From the NCBI GenBank assembly GCA_015999985.1, contig JAECRA010000019.1:1-64000 (forward strand): a stretch of 64,000 nt of DNA, in the 5' to 3' direction. The position numbers were made by a program, and so were the translations under genes. Shown in pieces: positions 47,201 through 55,108 of the stretch. The notes beneath the pieces are model-generated. The model saw nothing but the letters and a program-made list of their open reading frames with translations. It was not told the DNA's origin and did not search any database. This stretch comes from Comamonadaceae bacterium (lineage in GTDB: Bacteria > Pseudomonadota > Gammaproteobacteria > Burkholderiales > Burkholderiaceae_C). Every line of letters begins with the position of its first letter. Positions within the stretch are counted from its first letter, which is position 1.

Positions 47201-48091
47201 TACACGGTCACTGTGCGCAATACAGGACCGCTACCCGCCATAGGTGTCCAGGTCAGTGACAGTCTGCCAGAGCACACAGGCTTCGTATCGGCCACGGGCA
47301 ACGGGGTTCATGACGCTGCAGCGACTGGCGGCAATGTCACCTGGACGACCGACCTGGCCCCGGGCGCAAGCACGAGCTTCACCGTAGTCGTCACGGTGCA
47401 GAGCAGCGCACCCGCGGCCAGTACCTTGACCAACTCGGTCGGGCTGACAAATCCCGCGACAGGGCCATTCCTGCCCCCAGTGGTGGATCAGGCCTGCCCA
47501 GAGCCCTTGACAGGCAGATCCTGCGCGAGCACGCGAATTCCGACTGCGGCCAACATCACCTTGAGCAAACAGGGTCCCACCATAGTGGCACCGGGACGCG
47601 CGCTTTCATACAGCATTGCACTGGGTAACAGCGGAGAGACTGTCAGCGGCACGACGTTGACGGTGACCGAATTGCTCCCCGCAGGTGTCGCGGCCCAAAC
47701 TGTGGTGCCGGGCAACAACGTCCAGTCAGTGAGCTGCCTGCCTGCACTGCCGCAAACGGGCACTGCTTTGACTTGCACCTTGACTCTGGCAGCGCCGCTG
47801 GCCGCTGGCAGTGCCAACGGAGCAGCTTCCATTCAGGTCAATGCCTTCGCACCTCAGGGAGACGGACAGGTGGTGAACTATGCGTCGGTAGATCCGACCG
47901 GTGGCACTACCCCTCCAGCACCAGGCCCCACGTGTGCGCCAGAGGGCAGTTGTGGTTCTGCGACAACCCAGGTGGCAACATCAAAACTGGAGCCGATTCC
48001 AACCGCATCACCATTGGCTCTGGTCCTGATGGGCTTGGCTCTGGGCTGGGCTGGACATTATGAAAACAGGCGCCGCCGTCGCCAGAGATGA
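44234..48091 (+). CDS. Large DUF11-repeat surface protein with IPT-type CTERM tail
   Basis: 1285-residue exported protein. ATG 44234 follows AAAGG and begins a Sec signal (CISVFSLLCVALPASAA). The chain is Thr/Ser/Pro/Asn-rich and beta-structured; DUF11-type repeats are recognisable near 820-900 (YRLTWTNTGGQALSNVVVYDVLP), 990-1070 (SGDTLTYTVTVRNTGPLPAIGVQVSDSLP) and 1130-1220 (ALSYSIALGNSGETVSGTTLTVTELLP). The C-terminus is EPIPTASP, hydrophobic helix, RRRRRQR: an IPTL-CTERM-like sorting signal lacking the usual L and WG. Probably a cell-surface or adhesion protein. Alone in its unit, with a terminator-like hairpin after it. Confidence 0.85.
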   Translation: MLTFIQRLCTHWTWRCISVFSLLCVALPASAAVSSIAIQLINPVSGSAFSGTQFQYQINYTCSPSVPAVPGEAACNNMVIRVPLGAAVPNPAGWTVANWTRNVTLLPPGSSTSMSGTDLLITLPPAIPTNGQSNTFQLSLTPPDYVTFNNTTWSLAPSISGVNIQTATAAPVSASATAKADMSLAKRSLTGNVGVLGDEVTYRITAFCAGMDGFSGRLALQSFDLVDTLPNTVTYVSSTPAAIYNSGARTLTWTNLPARCSQPDTNHFEYDVTVRINDGVTYPGPVVANGGSIVNPVQSRYQSISDAAPRTATAQHTMTVYHGAPPLGNIVSKEARGYLNATNNNRWGTPTYAGHWLPEAPTPSLWGQAEASFRINISAPPVGYSSELIDPMPCLDNYVSSPTSGQYSSKPLAAATTDLSANPLTNLCQNPAFHPIRFSLTPRYYDSASTIGIRAAYASGWRPAAILKDGTRVDLVIESEETLNGYMWFAIPAANREQVAMLHLPHHTALQRMELGVQGYADPRTDDNITASRTAIQINNTAYARMYWRDATTFAQSNQTSYFTVIAPSVQLQIDKLMSQFYATSTSTGKNYTPIRLFAYVTTPTDVASEVIITDLLPEGMTLADYPSASVPVTLRNTQTSVTQSGVNAAIEILPNYLGTGRELLRLTIPGGTFTAGSYRVSFEPARPPGPFSSQSSQTLNDTVSFFAESPIAVGTYSNTANIYAPDASLLPICQAGNPAPSLPQTTDPLNQSGRGIDVPYCQSTNSFTRSGQGAAGYTLSKQVQGDLDPAFQPAGTPGHISLPNGTARYRLTWTNTGGQALSNVVVYDVLPNVGDTSTISGDARGSQFGTTLSSLVTPLPSGLTVQYSASTNPCRPEVYSSQPIGCVSDWTNSPATLGGLANVRALRYSSSQSYSSGQAFSLELNVSASGVLRGQLANNNAASRASLGANPLLPAESPIVAIRGTDDGQLQIGKTVDQATARSGDTLTYTVTVRNTGPLPAIGVQVSDSLPEHTGFVSATGNGVHDAAATGGNVTWTTDLAPGASTSFTVVVTVQSSAPAASTLTNSVGLTNPATGPFLPPVVDQACPEPLTGRSCASTRIPTAANITLSKQGPTIVAPGRALSYSIALGNSGETVSGTTLTVTELLPAGVAAQTVVPGNNVQSVSCLPALPQTGTALTCTLTLAAPLAAGSANGAASIQVNAFAPQGDGQVVNYASVDPTGGTTPPAPGPTCAPEGSCGSATTQVATSKLEPIPTASPLALVLMGLALGWAGHYENRRRRRQR

Positions 48092-48098
48092 GTTAATA

Positions 48099-48129
48099 CC
48101 AACGCCTGATACCCTGTGGCAGGCGTTGG
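48099..48129 (+). terminator. Terminator-like hairpin after the DUF11 protein gene
   Basis: Perfect 10-bp stem ccaacgcctg / caggcgttgg with an 11-base loop, 7 bp past the stop. The following ggtaattt is only weakly U-rich, so strength is uncertain. Confidence 0.55.
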
Positions 48130-48344
48130 GGTAATTTCAATAAGGCCTGGATTTCTGACTCGGACGCAAGGACAATCGCGTGCATGCAGGCGTCAAGACC
48201 GCTTGCGCATTCATGAAGTCAAAGGTCGAGGGAGCTGTATGCAGATGGCGATGATGGTGAGCGCAGGAGAACTGCAGCTTTCCGGGTTTCTGATTTCCGG
48301 CTGGCGCGTGAGCTTCCAACAGCCAATTTTTCCGGGTTGAACAC

Positions 48345-50138
48345 ATGTCCGCCGAAGCAAGTACAAGCGACCTGATCAGTGTCGTCAGTTTGTTGGGCGC
48401 TGCCGTAGTCGCAGTTCCTATTTTCAAGAAGATCGGACTGGGTTCGGTACTGGGCTACCTCGCGGCAGGTCTGGTCATCGGCCCTTTTGGGCTCAAGCTG
48501 TTCAACGACCCGCAAGCCATTTTGCATGTGGCTGAACTTGGGGTGGTGATGTTTCTGTTCGTGATTGGGCTGGAGATGCAACCCTCTCACCTGTGGAGCT
48601 TGCGGCGCCAGATTTTTGGCCTGGGCAGTATGCAGTGCCTGGTCTGCGGAGTTCTGCTCACACTGGTCGGCATCAGCTTTGGCTTTCCGCTCGCAGTGTC
48701 ATTCGTGAGCGCCATGGGCTTTGTGCTCACCTCGACTGCCATCGTCATGCAGTTGCTGGGCGAGCGCGGCGATATTGCCGCTCCACGGGGCCAGCGCATG
48801 GTCTCCATCCTGTTGTTTGAAGACCTGTTGATCGTGCCGCTGCTGGCCATTGTGGCTTTCATTGCACCTCCTGCGCTTGACGCCTCAGCCGTGGCAGCTC
48901 CCTCTCGATGGGGCGTGATTGGACTGGCGCTGGCCTCGTTGGCGGCCCTGGTGGCCGCGGGGATATGGCTGCTGAACCCATTTTTCCGTGTGCTTGCGAA
49001 CGCCAAGGCGCGCGAGGTCATGACGGCTGCGGCGCTGCTGGTGGTGCTCGGAGCTGCTCTGCTGATGCAACTGGGGGGGCTGTCTATGGCAATGGGGGCA
49101 TTCCTAGCGGGGGTGCTGTTGTCCGAGTCCACTTTCCGGCATCAACTGGAGGCTGATATCGAGCCTTTCCGTGGCTTGTTATTGGGCTTGTTCTTCCTTG
49201 GCGTGGGGATGTCGTTGGATCTCAGCGTCGTTGCCGCGAACTGGCAACTGATCGTCGCCGGTGTGTTGGCTCTTATGGCCACTAAAGCATCGTGCATCTA
49301 TGTCGTGGCACGGCTCACCAAGAGCTCGCACACGGACGCGCTGGACCGCGCGGTCCTGATGGCACAAGGTGGTGAGTTTGCCTTCGTTCTTTTTGCGGCC
49401 GCCCTTGGAGCACGCGTGATTGATGCGACCGTCAATGCCAATATGACCGCGATCGTGGTGTTGTCCATGGCCCTGACACCGCTGGTCGTGCTAGTGCACC
49501 AACGTTTCGGTCCACGCGCCAAGGTGTCCATGGAAGGCGTGGAAGCGCCCCAAGACCGGCAGTCCAGCGTGCTTGTGATTGGCTTCGGCCGGGTCGGCCA
49601 GATCGCCAGCCAGGGCGTTTTGGCGCGCGGCGCTTCCCTGACTGTGATCGATAACGATACGCAGGTGATTCGAGACGCGCAGGCCTACCTGGGCTTCAAG
49701 GTGTACTACGGTGACGGTGGCCGCTCAGATGTGCTCCATGCTGCAGGGGCGCACACCGCCAATGCCATCCTGGTTTGCGTGGATGACAAGGCCGCTGCCA
49801 CGCGCATTGCCGAAAGCGTCCGCTCCGAATGCCCGCACGCGCGCGTATTGGTGCGAGCCTTCGATAGAGAGCACGCTGTGGAGTTGTTCAAGACCGATGG
49901 CGCTGATGTCGTGATTCGCGAGACCTTCGAGTCAGCCATGAAAATGGGCTACGAAGCCATGCTGGCGACTGGTGCAACAGAGGAAGAGGCTCAAGCTGTC
50001 GTCTCAGACCTTCGGCGCTTGGACAGCGAGCGATTTGATCTGGAAGTCGCTGGCGACGCATTTGCGGGTCGCGCCTTGTTGAGGGCAGGCTTGAGGCAAA
50101 AAGACATTCCGGATGCGAGTGCGCAAGCGCACGTCTGA
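48345..50138 (+). CDS. CPA2-family cation/proton antiporter (KefB/KefC/YbaL-like)
   Basis: Monovalent cation:proton antiporter-2 family. 597 residues: about 12 hydrophobic spans in the first ~390 (including GSVLGYLAAGLVIGPFGL and the MGFVLTSTAIVMQLL motif), then a cytoplasmic TrkA-N/RCK domain with Rossmann motif VLVIGFGRVGQIASQGVLARG and acidic IDND at the end of the second strand. Likely K+ or Na+ efflux under stress; glutathione-gating residues of Kef cannot be confirmed. No ancillary flavoprotein gene adjacent. Confidence 0.9.
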   Translation: MSAEASTSDLISVVSLLGAAVVAVPIFKKIGLGSVLGYLAAGLVIGPFGLKLFNDPQAILHVAELGVVMFLFVIGLEMQPSHLWSLRRQIFGLGSMQCLVCGVLLTLVGISFGFPLAVSFVSAMGFVLTSTAIVMQLLGERGDIAAPRGQRMVSILLFEDLLIVPLLAIVAFIAPPALDASAVAAPSRWGVIGLALASLAALVAAGIWLLNPFFRVLANAKAREVMTAAALLVVLGAALLMQLGGLSMAMGAFLAGVLLSESTFRHQLEADIEPFRGLLLGLFFLGVGMSLDLSVVAANWQLIVAGVLALMATKASCIYVVARLTKSSHTDALDRAVLMAQGGEFAFVLFAAALGARVIDATVNANMTAIVVLSMALTPLVVLVHQRFGPRAKVSMEGVEAPQDRQSSVLVIGFGRVGQIASQGVLARGASLTVIDNDTQVIRDAQAYLGFKVYYGDGGRSDVLHAAGAHTANAILVCVDDKAAATRIAESVRSECPHARVLVRAFDREHAVELFKTDGADVVIRETFESAMKMGYEAMLATGATEEEAQAVVSDLRRLDSERFDLEVAGDAFAGRALLRAGLRQKDIPDASAQAHV

Positions 50139-50157
50139 GCTGAGCGCCAGTCTTCAT

Positions 50158-50196
50158 AAAAAAACCCGCCACGCCAGAAGCGTCGCGGGTTTTTTT
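50158..50196 (+). terminator. Intrinsic terminator after antiporter gene
   Basis: A-run, stem acccgc-c-acgc / gcgt-c-gcgggt with one internal mismatch, then seven Ts. The symmetric A and T flanks let it serve both the antiporter gene and the convergent small gene that ends at 50242. Confidence 0.92.
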
Positions 50197-50241
50197 GCGG
50201 ATATGCAATTAGGGCTGTGATAAGCGCAGTGCGCGCGCGTC

Positions 50242-50682
50242 CTACTTGTTGGCTGGCGGCACCGCACACTCAGCGGCTGTTTGCTCGTCCGCATCTTTGC
50301 CGCACGCAAGCTGCTTGTGGAAGTCAAGCACACGTGCCTGGGTAATAGCTGCGTGACACATGCGTTGTCGCATCGGTTGAATGCTCCCACCGGCAGATCG
50401 CATCACCTGAAAACTGCACTCAGCGTCCCGAAAGCTTATCCATTTGCGTTGCGCGTCCACCAGCAATTGACGGGCCTTCTTATCGTTTCCAAGGCGGTCG
50501 GTCATTTGTTTGAAAAGACTATTGAGTTCGTTGTCAGCGCGCTTCAAGCCGTCTGTAGCGCACGCATTCAATTGAGCTTGGGTTTGCGCTTTCTCGAAGC
50601 ACGGGTCATCGGCTGCCTGTGCAGCGCAAGGTAGTGCGGCTACAAGCGCCGCCAGCAGAAACATCAAGCAGTTTTTACGCAT
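50242..50682 (-). CDS. Secreted LprI-like (DUF1311) protein
   Basis: Small periplasmic protein, 146 residues from ATG 50682 (signal MFLLAALVAALPCAAQA). The mature part has the LprI/DUF1311 pattern: PCFEKAQTQAQLNACA, ADNELNSLFKQM, QRKWISFRDAECSF and MCHAAITQAR, with four conserved cysteines likely forming disulfides. Relatives include lysozyme inhibitor-type proteins; an inhibitory role here is only a possibility. The open frame upstream to 50781 is not needed. Confidence 0.85.
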   Translation of the reverse strand: MRKNCLMFLLAALVAALPCAAQAADDPCFEKAQTQAQLNACATDGLKRADNELNSLFKQMTDRLGNDKKARQLLVDAQRKWISFRDAECSFQVMRSAGGSIQPMRQRMCHAAITQARVLDFHKQLACGKDADEQTAAECAVPPANK

Positions 50683-50769
50683 CAGTTGAACTCCAGTCGC
50701 TCTGACCCCAGTGTTACCAGGTGTTCTCGGTGTTGGGGGGCATCCCATCCGCATTTTCCATAAGAAAAA

Positions 50770-50795
50770 GCCCGTATGCATTTTGCATGACGGGC
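50770..50795 (-). terminator. Intrinsic terminator of the catabolic operon
   Basis: Stem gcccgt-atgca / tgcat-gacgggc (pairing gcccgt with acgggc around an inner atgca/tgcat) followed on the minus strand by a run of Ts. It lies 46 bp beyond the stop of the last minus-strand gene and marks the 3' end of the 50.8-62.7 kb operon. Confidence 0.88.
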
Positions 50796-50841
50796 CTTAC
50801 GGTGGGGAAGGGGCGTGCGTTAAGCCTGTGAAAGCAACAGC

Positions 50842-51807
50842 CTAAGAGTGGACGCTGCTGCGCGACATGGCCCGCATCCTGCTGCAAGCTTCTTCGAGCT
50901 CACGCACCAGGTTCTTCATAAGTTCGGCCGCGGGCTCCAGGGTCTTCACAAGCCCTGCGGATTGGCCAGCTTCGACTTTTCCCCACTCCACATCGCCGTC
51001 CAGTGCCGCTTGCTTAAGGGTGTTTTTCTTGAAGAGCGCCTCGTATTCTTCCTGTGGAACGTCGCGTTGTTCGGCTGCGAAGATCGCTTGAGCAAAGGCA
51101 TTGTTCAGTGCCCGCACCGGCAGGCTGCGTTTGCCGACCAGCACAGCGTCGGCGGCACGAGCGCCCAAGACCGCCTCTTTGTAGGCCGCGTGGACCGTAG
51201 CTTCATGCGTGGCGATGAATCGAGTGCCAAGTTGAACGGCGTCCGCTCCCAGGGCCAGAAGCGCAGCGATACCCCAGCCGTCGGCTACGCCACCACCGGC
51301 AATGACCGGAATGGACACCTCTTTCAACACCTGGCGTACGGTAACGAGTGTGCTGACCCCGCTGACGGGGGGGTGCCCACCGGCTTCAGCACCCACAACC
51401 ACCAGCGCGTCAACCCCTGCCGCCTCCGCCTTCAGGGCATGCTCAAGCGTGGAGACCACATGAATCCACTTGGCGCCGTATTCACGAAAACGTGGCAAGT
51501 GGACCTTGGGACCACCCTGAGAAGCAATGATGACGGGCACCCGGTGCTCAAACATCACGTCCAGGATCTCTTCTACCTTTGGGCGGTACAGGGGGATGTT
51601 GACGGCGAATGGCTTGTTCGTCAGGGACGACATCTCCTGCAGCACACTCTTGAAGGTTTCGACATACATGGGCCCGGCGGCAATGACCCCCAAGCCTCCC
51701 TCGTTGGAGACGGCTGCCGGCAGCGCAGCGCTGGAGGAAGCCCAGCTCATTCCCGCTTGTACGATGGGATGCTCGATGCCGAGCATTTCGGTAATTCTTG
51801 TCTTCAT
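50842..51807 (-). CDS. Nitronate monooxygenase-like flavoprotein
   Basis: FMN-dependent TIM-barrel enzyme of the 2-nitropropane dioxygenase/NMO family (PF03060), cytoplasmic. 321 residues. PIVQAGMSWASSSAALPAAVSNEGGLGVIAAG start, GAEAGGHPP with the His expected of class I NMOs, and FMN phosphate-binding IAGGGVADG and GADAVQLGTRF. Members also include enoyl-ACP reductase FabK, so the substrate may be an enoyl-CoA or a nitronate. Last gene of the operon, 68 bp from its upstream neighbour. Confidence 0.85.
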   Translation of the reverse strand: MKTRITEMLGIEHPIVQAGMSWASSSAALPAAVSNEGGLGVIAAGPMYVETFKSVLQEMSSLTNKPFAVNIPLYRPKVEEILDVMFEHRVPVIIASQGGPKVHLPRFREYGAKWIHVVSTLEHALKAEAAGVDALVVVGAEAGGHPPVSGVSTLVTVRQVLKEVSIPVIAGGGVADGWGIAALLALGADAVQLGTRFIATHEATVHAAYKEAVLGARAADAVLVGKRSLPVRALNNAFAQAIFAAEQRDVPQEEYEALFKKNTLKQAALDGDVEWGKVEAGQSAGLVKTLEPAAELMKNLVRELEEACSRMRAMSRSSVHS

Positions 51808-51875
51808 GTGAAGCTCTTAACTCAAAAGGATACTGAACCTGGGGGGACCGGAGCGCCTGCGGAGCATGCGGTGGC

Positions 51876-52859
51876 TTACTCAATCTTGATGCCAGATTCC
51901 TTGATGAGTTTGCTGTACGCGTTGCGCTCTTCTTCGACCAGCTTCGCCAGATCCGTGCTGGAACCTGGCAGTGCGATGTTGCCTGACGAAGCAAACTGGG
52001 CTTTGAGTTTTTCCGAGTTGAGTGCACGTCCGATGGCTGCATTCAAAGTGGCGATCGCAGCAGGTGGGGTATTGGCGGGTGCGAAGACAGCGAACCAGTT
52101 GCTTGCGGAAAAGCTGGGTACTCCGCTCTCGGCAATGGTCGGAATCTCGGGGAACAGGGGCTCCCTGGTTTTTCCGCTGGAAGCGAGAGCTGTGAGTGCG
52201 CCCGAGCGCACTTGTCCCAGCACCGTGGGAACCGAATCAAAGAGCAGGTCAATGGTGCCCGAGCGCAAATCAGTCAGGGCCGGGCTGGTCCCTTTGTACG
52301 GTATGTGCCTGAGTTGAATACCCGCAGCCTGTTGAAAAGCAGCGGCCGCCAAGTGGGTGTTGGAGCCATTGCCTGCCGAGCCAATGGTGAGCTTGCCCGG
52401 TTGCTGACGTGCGAAGGCGATGAGTTCAGCCACAGTCTTGAACTGCAGGCCTGGGCGTCCGAGCAGAAGGTAGGCGAACCGCGCAACTCCGCCCACCGGC
52501 AGGAAATCCTTCTGCGGGTCATAGGGAAGATTGGGCATCAACACAGGGTTGATGACGAAAGTGGCGGCGCTGCCCAATAACAGGGTGTAGCCGTCCGGCT
52601 CTGCAGAGGCTGCTTGCTGGGCCGCAATGATCCCGCCTGCACCTGGCCTGTTTTCAATGATCATGGCTTGGCCTAGAGGACCTTGAATTTCCTGGGCCAG
52701 GGCGCGCGCGACAAAATCACTGCCGCCACCTGCTGCAAAGCCCACCACCAGTTTTGGCGGTTTGACCGGCCATCTGGCTTGTGCCAGAAGTTTCGGGGTG
52801 GCCAGCATGGACGCGGCAAGCGCGCCAAATGTGCGTCTATTGAAGTGGAGCATTTGCAA
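51876..52859 (-). CDS. Bug-family solute receptor (TctC type), Tat-like signal
   Basis: Periplasmic tripartite tricarboxylate transporter receptor. 327 residues. The signal is FNRRTFGALAASMLA, a twin-arginine pattern (an ATG at 52853 would keep it). Mature start PPKLVVGFAAGGGSDFVARALAQEIQ, then IIENRPGAGGIIAAQQAASAEPDGYTLLLG, both hallmark Bug blocks. Binds an organic acid, unidentified. 5 bp after the CoA-transferase gene; no TctA/TctB membrane genes are in the window. Confidence 0.92.
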   Translation of the reverse strand: MQMLHFNRRTFGALAASMLATPKLLAQARWPVKPPKLVVGFAAGGGSDFVARALAQEIQGPLGQAMIIENRPGAGGIIAAQQAASAEPDGYTLLLGSAATFVINPVLMPNLPYDPQKDFLPVGGVARFAYLLLGRPGLQFKTVAELIAFARQQPGKLTIGSAGNGSNTHLAAAAFQQAAGIQLRHIPYKGTSPALTDLRSGTIDLLFDSVPTVLGQVRSGALTALASSGKTREPLFPEIPTIAESGVPSFSASNWFAVFAPANTPPAAIATLNAAIGRALNSEKLKAQFASSGNIALPGSSTDLAKLVEEERNAYSKLIKESGIKIE

Positions 52860-52864
52860 ATTCC

Positions 52865-54100
52865 TTAAGTGGAGCGCGGCGACTGGCCGGGCTTGTGCGC
52901 AAGCGCGATGGCGCGCTTGAACAAGTTTTCGATGTCGGCCGGGGAGTAACCCAGTTCACGCAGAATCTCCTCCGATTGCTCGCCGATGTGCGGCGCGTGG
53001 TGCCGCAGCTTCGCTTGAAAGCCGGACATGGACACTGCAGGCTTGATCCGCTTGATCGCACCTTGTGTGGGATGGATGTCGTTTTCTATCAAGCCCACGT
53101 CCTGTAGGTGAGGATCCTGCAGAAGACTCTCCAAGGTATGGCAGGGCATGATGGGAACGTCGTGCTCCAGCAAGCGTTCCATCAGTTCTTCCGTGCTGAA
53201 CTGACGCACAACGTCTGCGCGCGCAGAAAAGAATTCGGAGACATGTTCGATTCGAGCAAGCGATGTCGCGTACCGGGCATCATTGGCCAGCTCGCTCCGC
53301 CCCAGGGCCTCAAAAAGGCGCTTCACCTGGGCATCTGTGTTGGTTGTGATGCACACATAACCGTCCCTGGTTTGCACCGGTTTGGCGTTGGCATCCAGCA
53401 GCCGCTGATCGCCCAGTGGCCCGGTCGGTGGATCGAAGGTATGACCATACATATGTTCGCTGAGCAGCAACGCCGCAAAGCTTTCGAACATCGGGATTTC
53501 CAGCGTTCTACCCGCCCCATCTCTTTGGTGGGCGAAGAGTGCAGCAAGCACCGCGTTGGCCACCATGAGCCCTGCAGTCCGGTCTACCACCACATAGGGC
53601 ACGTAGCGCGGCTCTGCCCCATGGGTTGCGAACAGGCTGGCCAGGCCGGTCCCTCCCTGCAAGATGGAGTCGTACGCTGGTCGTCCGGCATAGCGTCCCT
53701 TGCTCCCAAACCCGACTATGGATGCATGGATGAGCGCGGGGTGACGCTTGCACAGGGTCTCGGCATCCAAACCCAGGCGAGCCAATGCAGCGGGCCTCAT
53801 GTTGTGCAGGAAGACGTGAGCGGTGTCCACCAGTTTGAGCAGAGCCTGGCGGCCTTCCTCCTGCTTGAGATCCAGGCAGATGCTGCGCTTGTTGCCATTC
53901 ATGTGCAGAAACTTGCCCGGCATGCCCGGTGTGGGTGATCGGCCGCAGATCCATCGGATCACGTCACCGGAACGCTCCTCCACCTTAACCACATCGGCGC
54001 CGTATTCCCCCAGAACCTGTGTGGCGTAGGGGCCTACGACTGCGGAAGTCAGATCAACGATTCGAATGCCGGCTAGCGGCGCGGATGTGTTTTGCGTCAC
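52865..54100 (-). CDS. CaiB/BaiF-type (class III) CoA-transferase
   Basis: Moves CoA between acyl groups via an aspartyl intermediate in the cytoplasm. 411 residues. LAGIRIVDLTSAVVGPYATQVLGEYGADVVKVE opening, MNGNKRSICLDLK, and catalytic Asp173 in VVDRTAG are present, with the C-terminal HAPHIGEQSEEILRELGYS tail. Likely activates or recycles the acid imported by the adjacent Bug receptors. 6 bp after its upstream neighbour. Confidence 0.93.
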   Translation of the reverse strand: MTQNTSAPLAGIRIVDLTSAVVGPYATQVLGEYGADVVKVEERSGDVIRWICGRSPTPGMPGKFLHMNGNKRSICLDLKQEEGRQALLKLVDTAHVFLHNMRPAALARLGLDAETLCKRHPALIHASIVGFGSKGRYAGRPAYDSILQGGTGLASLFATHGAEPRYVPYVVVDRTAGLMVANAVLAALFAHQRDGAGRTLEIPMFESFAALLLSEHMYGHTFDPPTGPLGDQRLLDANAKPVQTRDGYVCITTNTDAQVKRLFEALGRSELANDARYATSLARIEHVSEFFSARADVVRQFSTEELMERLLEHDVPIMPCHTLESLLQDPHLQDVGLIENDIHPTQGAIKRIKPAVSMSGFQAKLRHHAPHIGEQSEEILRELGYSPADIENLFKRAIALAHKPGQSPRST

Positions 54101-54106
54101 GGTGTG

Positions 54107-55108
54107 TCAGGTATCCAGCTTGATGCCGCGGTCCTTGATGATCTTTCTCCACGTCTCAATCTCTTTGCTCAGAAACGCTTCGAACTCTTTGGGCGTGGTG
54201 CCACGCACACGAATGCCTTCCATGGCCAGTTTGGGCGCCAGGTCTGGTGCCTTGACTGCGTCGATGATGGCCTTGTTCAATCGCTCCACGATCGCTGCAG
54301 GTGTATTGGCAGGCGCGGCGAAGGCCCACCAACCCTCGATGTCGTAGGTGGGGTAGCCCGCTTCAGCGATGGTGGGGTAGTCCTTGAAAGCGGGAGAACG
54401 TTCCGCGCTTGTAATGGCCAGCACGCGCACGCGGTCGGCTTTCAGTGCAGACGCTGCACCCGAGTAGGTACTGAACGTGTAGTTCAACTGCCCGCCGATC
54501 AAATCATTGATCACGGGCGCCGTACCTTTATAAGGTACGTGCAGCATCTTGATACCTGCTACCGACTGAAGCAACTCACCCATGAGGTGCGCGTTGCCGC
54601 CTGTGCCGGATGATCCGAAAGAGTATTGGCCCGGCTTCTCTTTGGCCAACCGCACGAGTTCCTTCACGTTCTGCACGGGGGAATCCTTGCGCGTCAGAAG
54701 CAGAAAAGGTGCGCTTGCTGCGAGCGTGATGGGGGTGAAGCTCTTGACGGAGTCGTAGGGTAGATTGCCTACCAGGCTGGCGTTGATGGCGTGAGCCGCA
54801 GGCATCTGGAGCAGGGTGTAGCCATCGGGCTTGGCGGTCGCCACGGCCTGCGTACCGATCAAGGTGTTGCCGCCGGCGCGGTTTTCGACGATGACCGACT
54901 GCTTCAGTGACTGCGTCATCTGGTCTGCAATGGCGCGCGCCAACACATCATTGATCGCGCCCGGAGGGTAGGGGACCACGATCTTGATGATGCGGTTGGG
55001 AAACTCCTCCGCATAGACGCCAGCGGAAATCGCGGCAAGGCTGGCCCCGAAGGCTTGGAGAATCGTTCGGCGAGAAGCCAGGGTTGACTTGTTAGGCAAA
55101 GATTTCAT
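54107..55108 (-). CDS. Bug-family solute receptor (TctC type), Tat-like signal
   Basis: Second periplasmic Bug receptor of the operon, 333 residues. Signal ASRRTILQAFGASLAAISAG has a twin-arginine motif. Bug blocks IKIVVPYPPGAINDVLARAIADQM and VIVENRAGGNTLIGTQAVATAKPDGYTLL are clear, and VPYKGTAPVINDLIGGQ is the second ligand loop. Overlaps the enolase-superfamily gene by 4 bp. Confidence 0.92.
   Translation of the reverse strand: MKSLPNKSTLASRRTILQAFGASLAAISAGVYAEEFPNRIIKIVVPYPPGAINDVLARAIADQMTQSLKQSVIVENRAGGNTLIGTQAVATAKPDGYTLLQMPAAHAINASLVGNLPYDSVKSFTPITLAASAPFLLLTRKDSPVQNVKELVRLAKEKPGQYSFGSSGTGGNAHLMGELLQSVAGIKMLHVPYKGTAPVINDLIGGQLNYTFSTYSGAASALKADRVRVLAITSAERSPAFKDYPTIAEAGYPTYDIEGWWAFAAPANTPAAIVERLNKAIIDAVKAPDLAPKLAMEGIRVRGTTPKEFEAFLSKEIETWRKIIKDRGIKLDT

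Noticed and set aside
43881-48091. Possible genomic island integrated at tRNA-Thr
   Set aside because: No integrase gene, no duplicated tRNA 3' end, and a normal terminator follows the tRNA; the next genes are ordinary in base composition as far as can be seen.
50848-52317. 489-codon plus-strand open frame opposite the NMO-like and Bug genes
   Set aside because: It spans two genes with clear motifs on the other strand and has no family resemblance itself.
53108-53938. 276-codon plus-strand open frame opposite the CaiB gene
   Set aside because: Antisense shadow of a gene with conserved CoA-transferase motifs.
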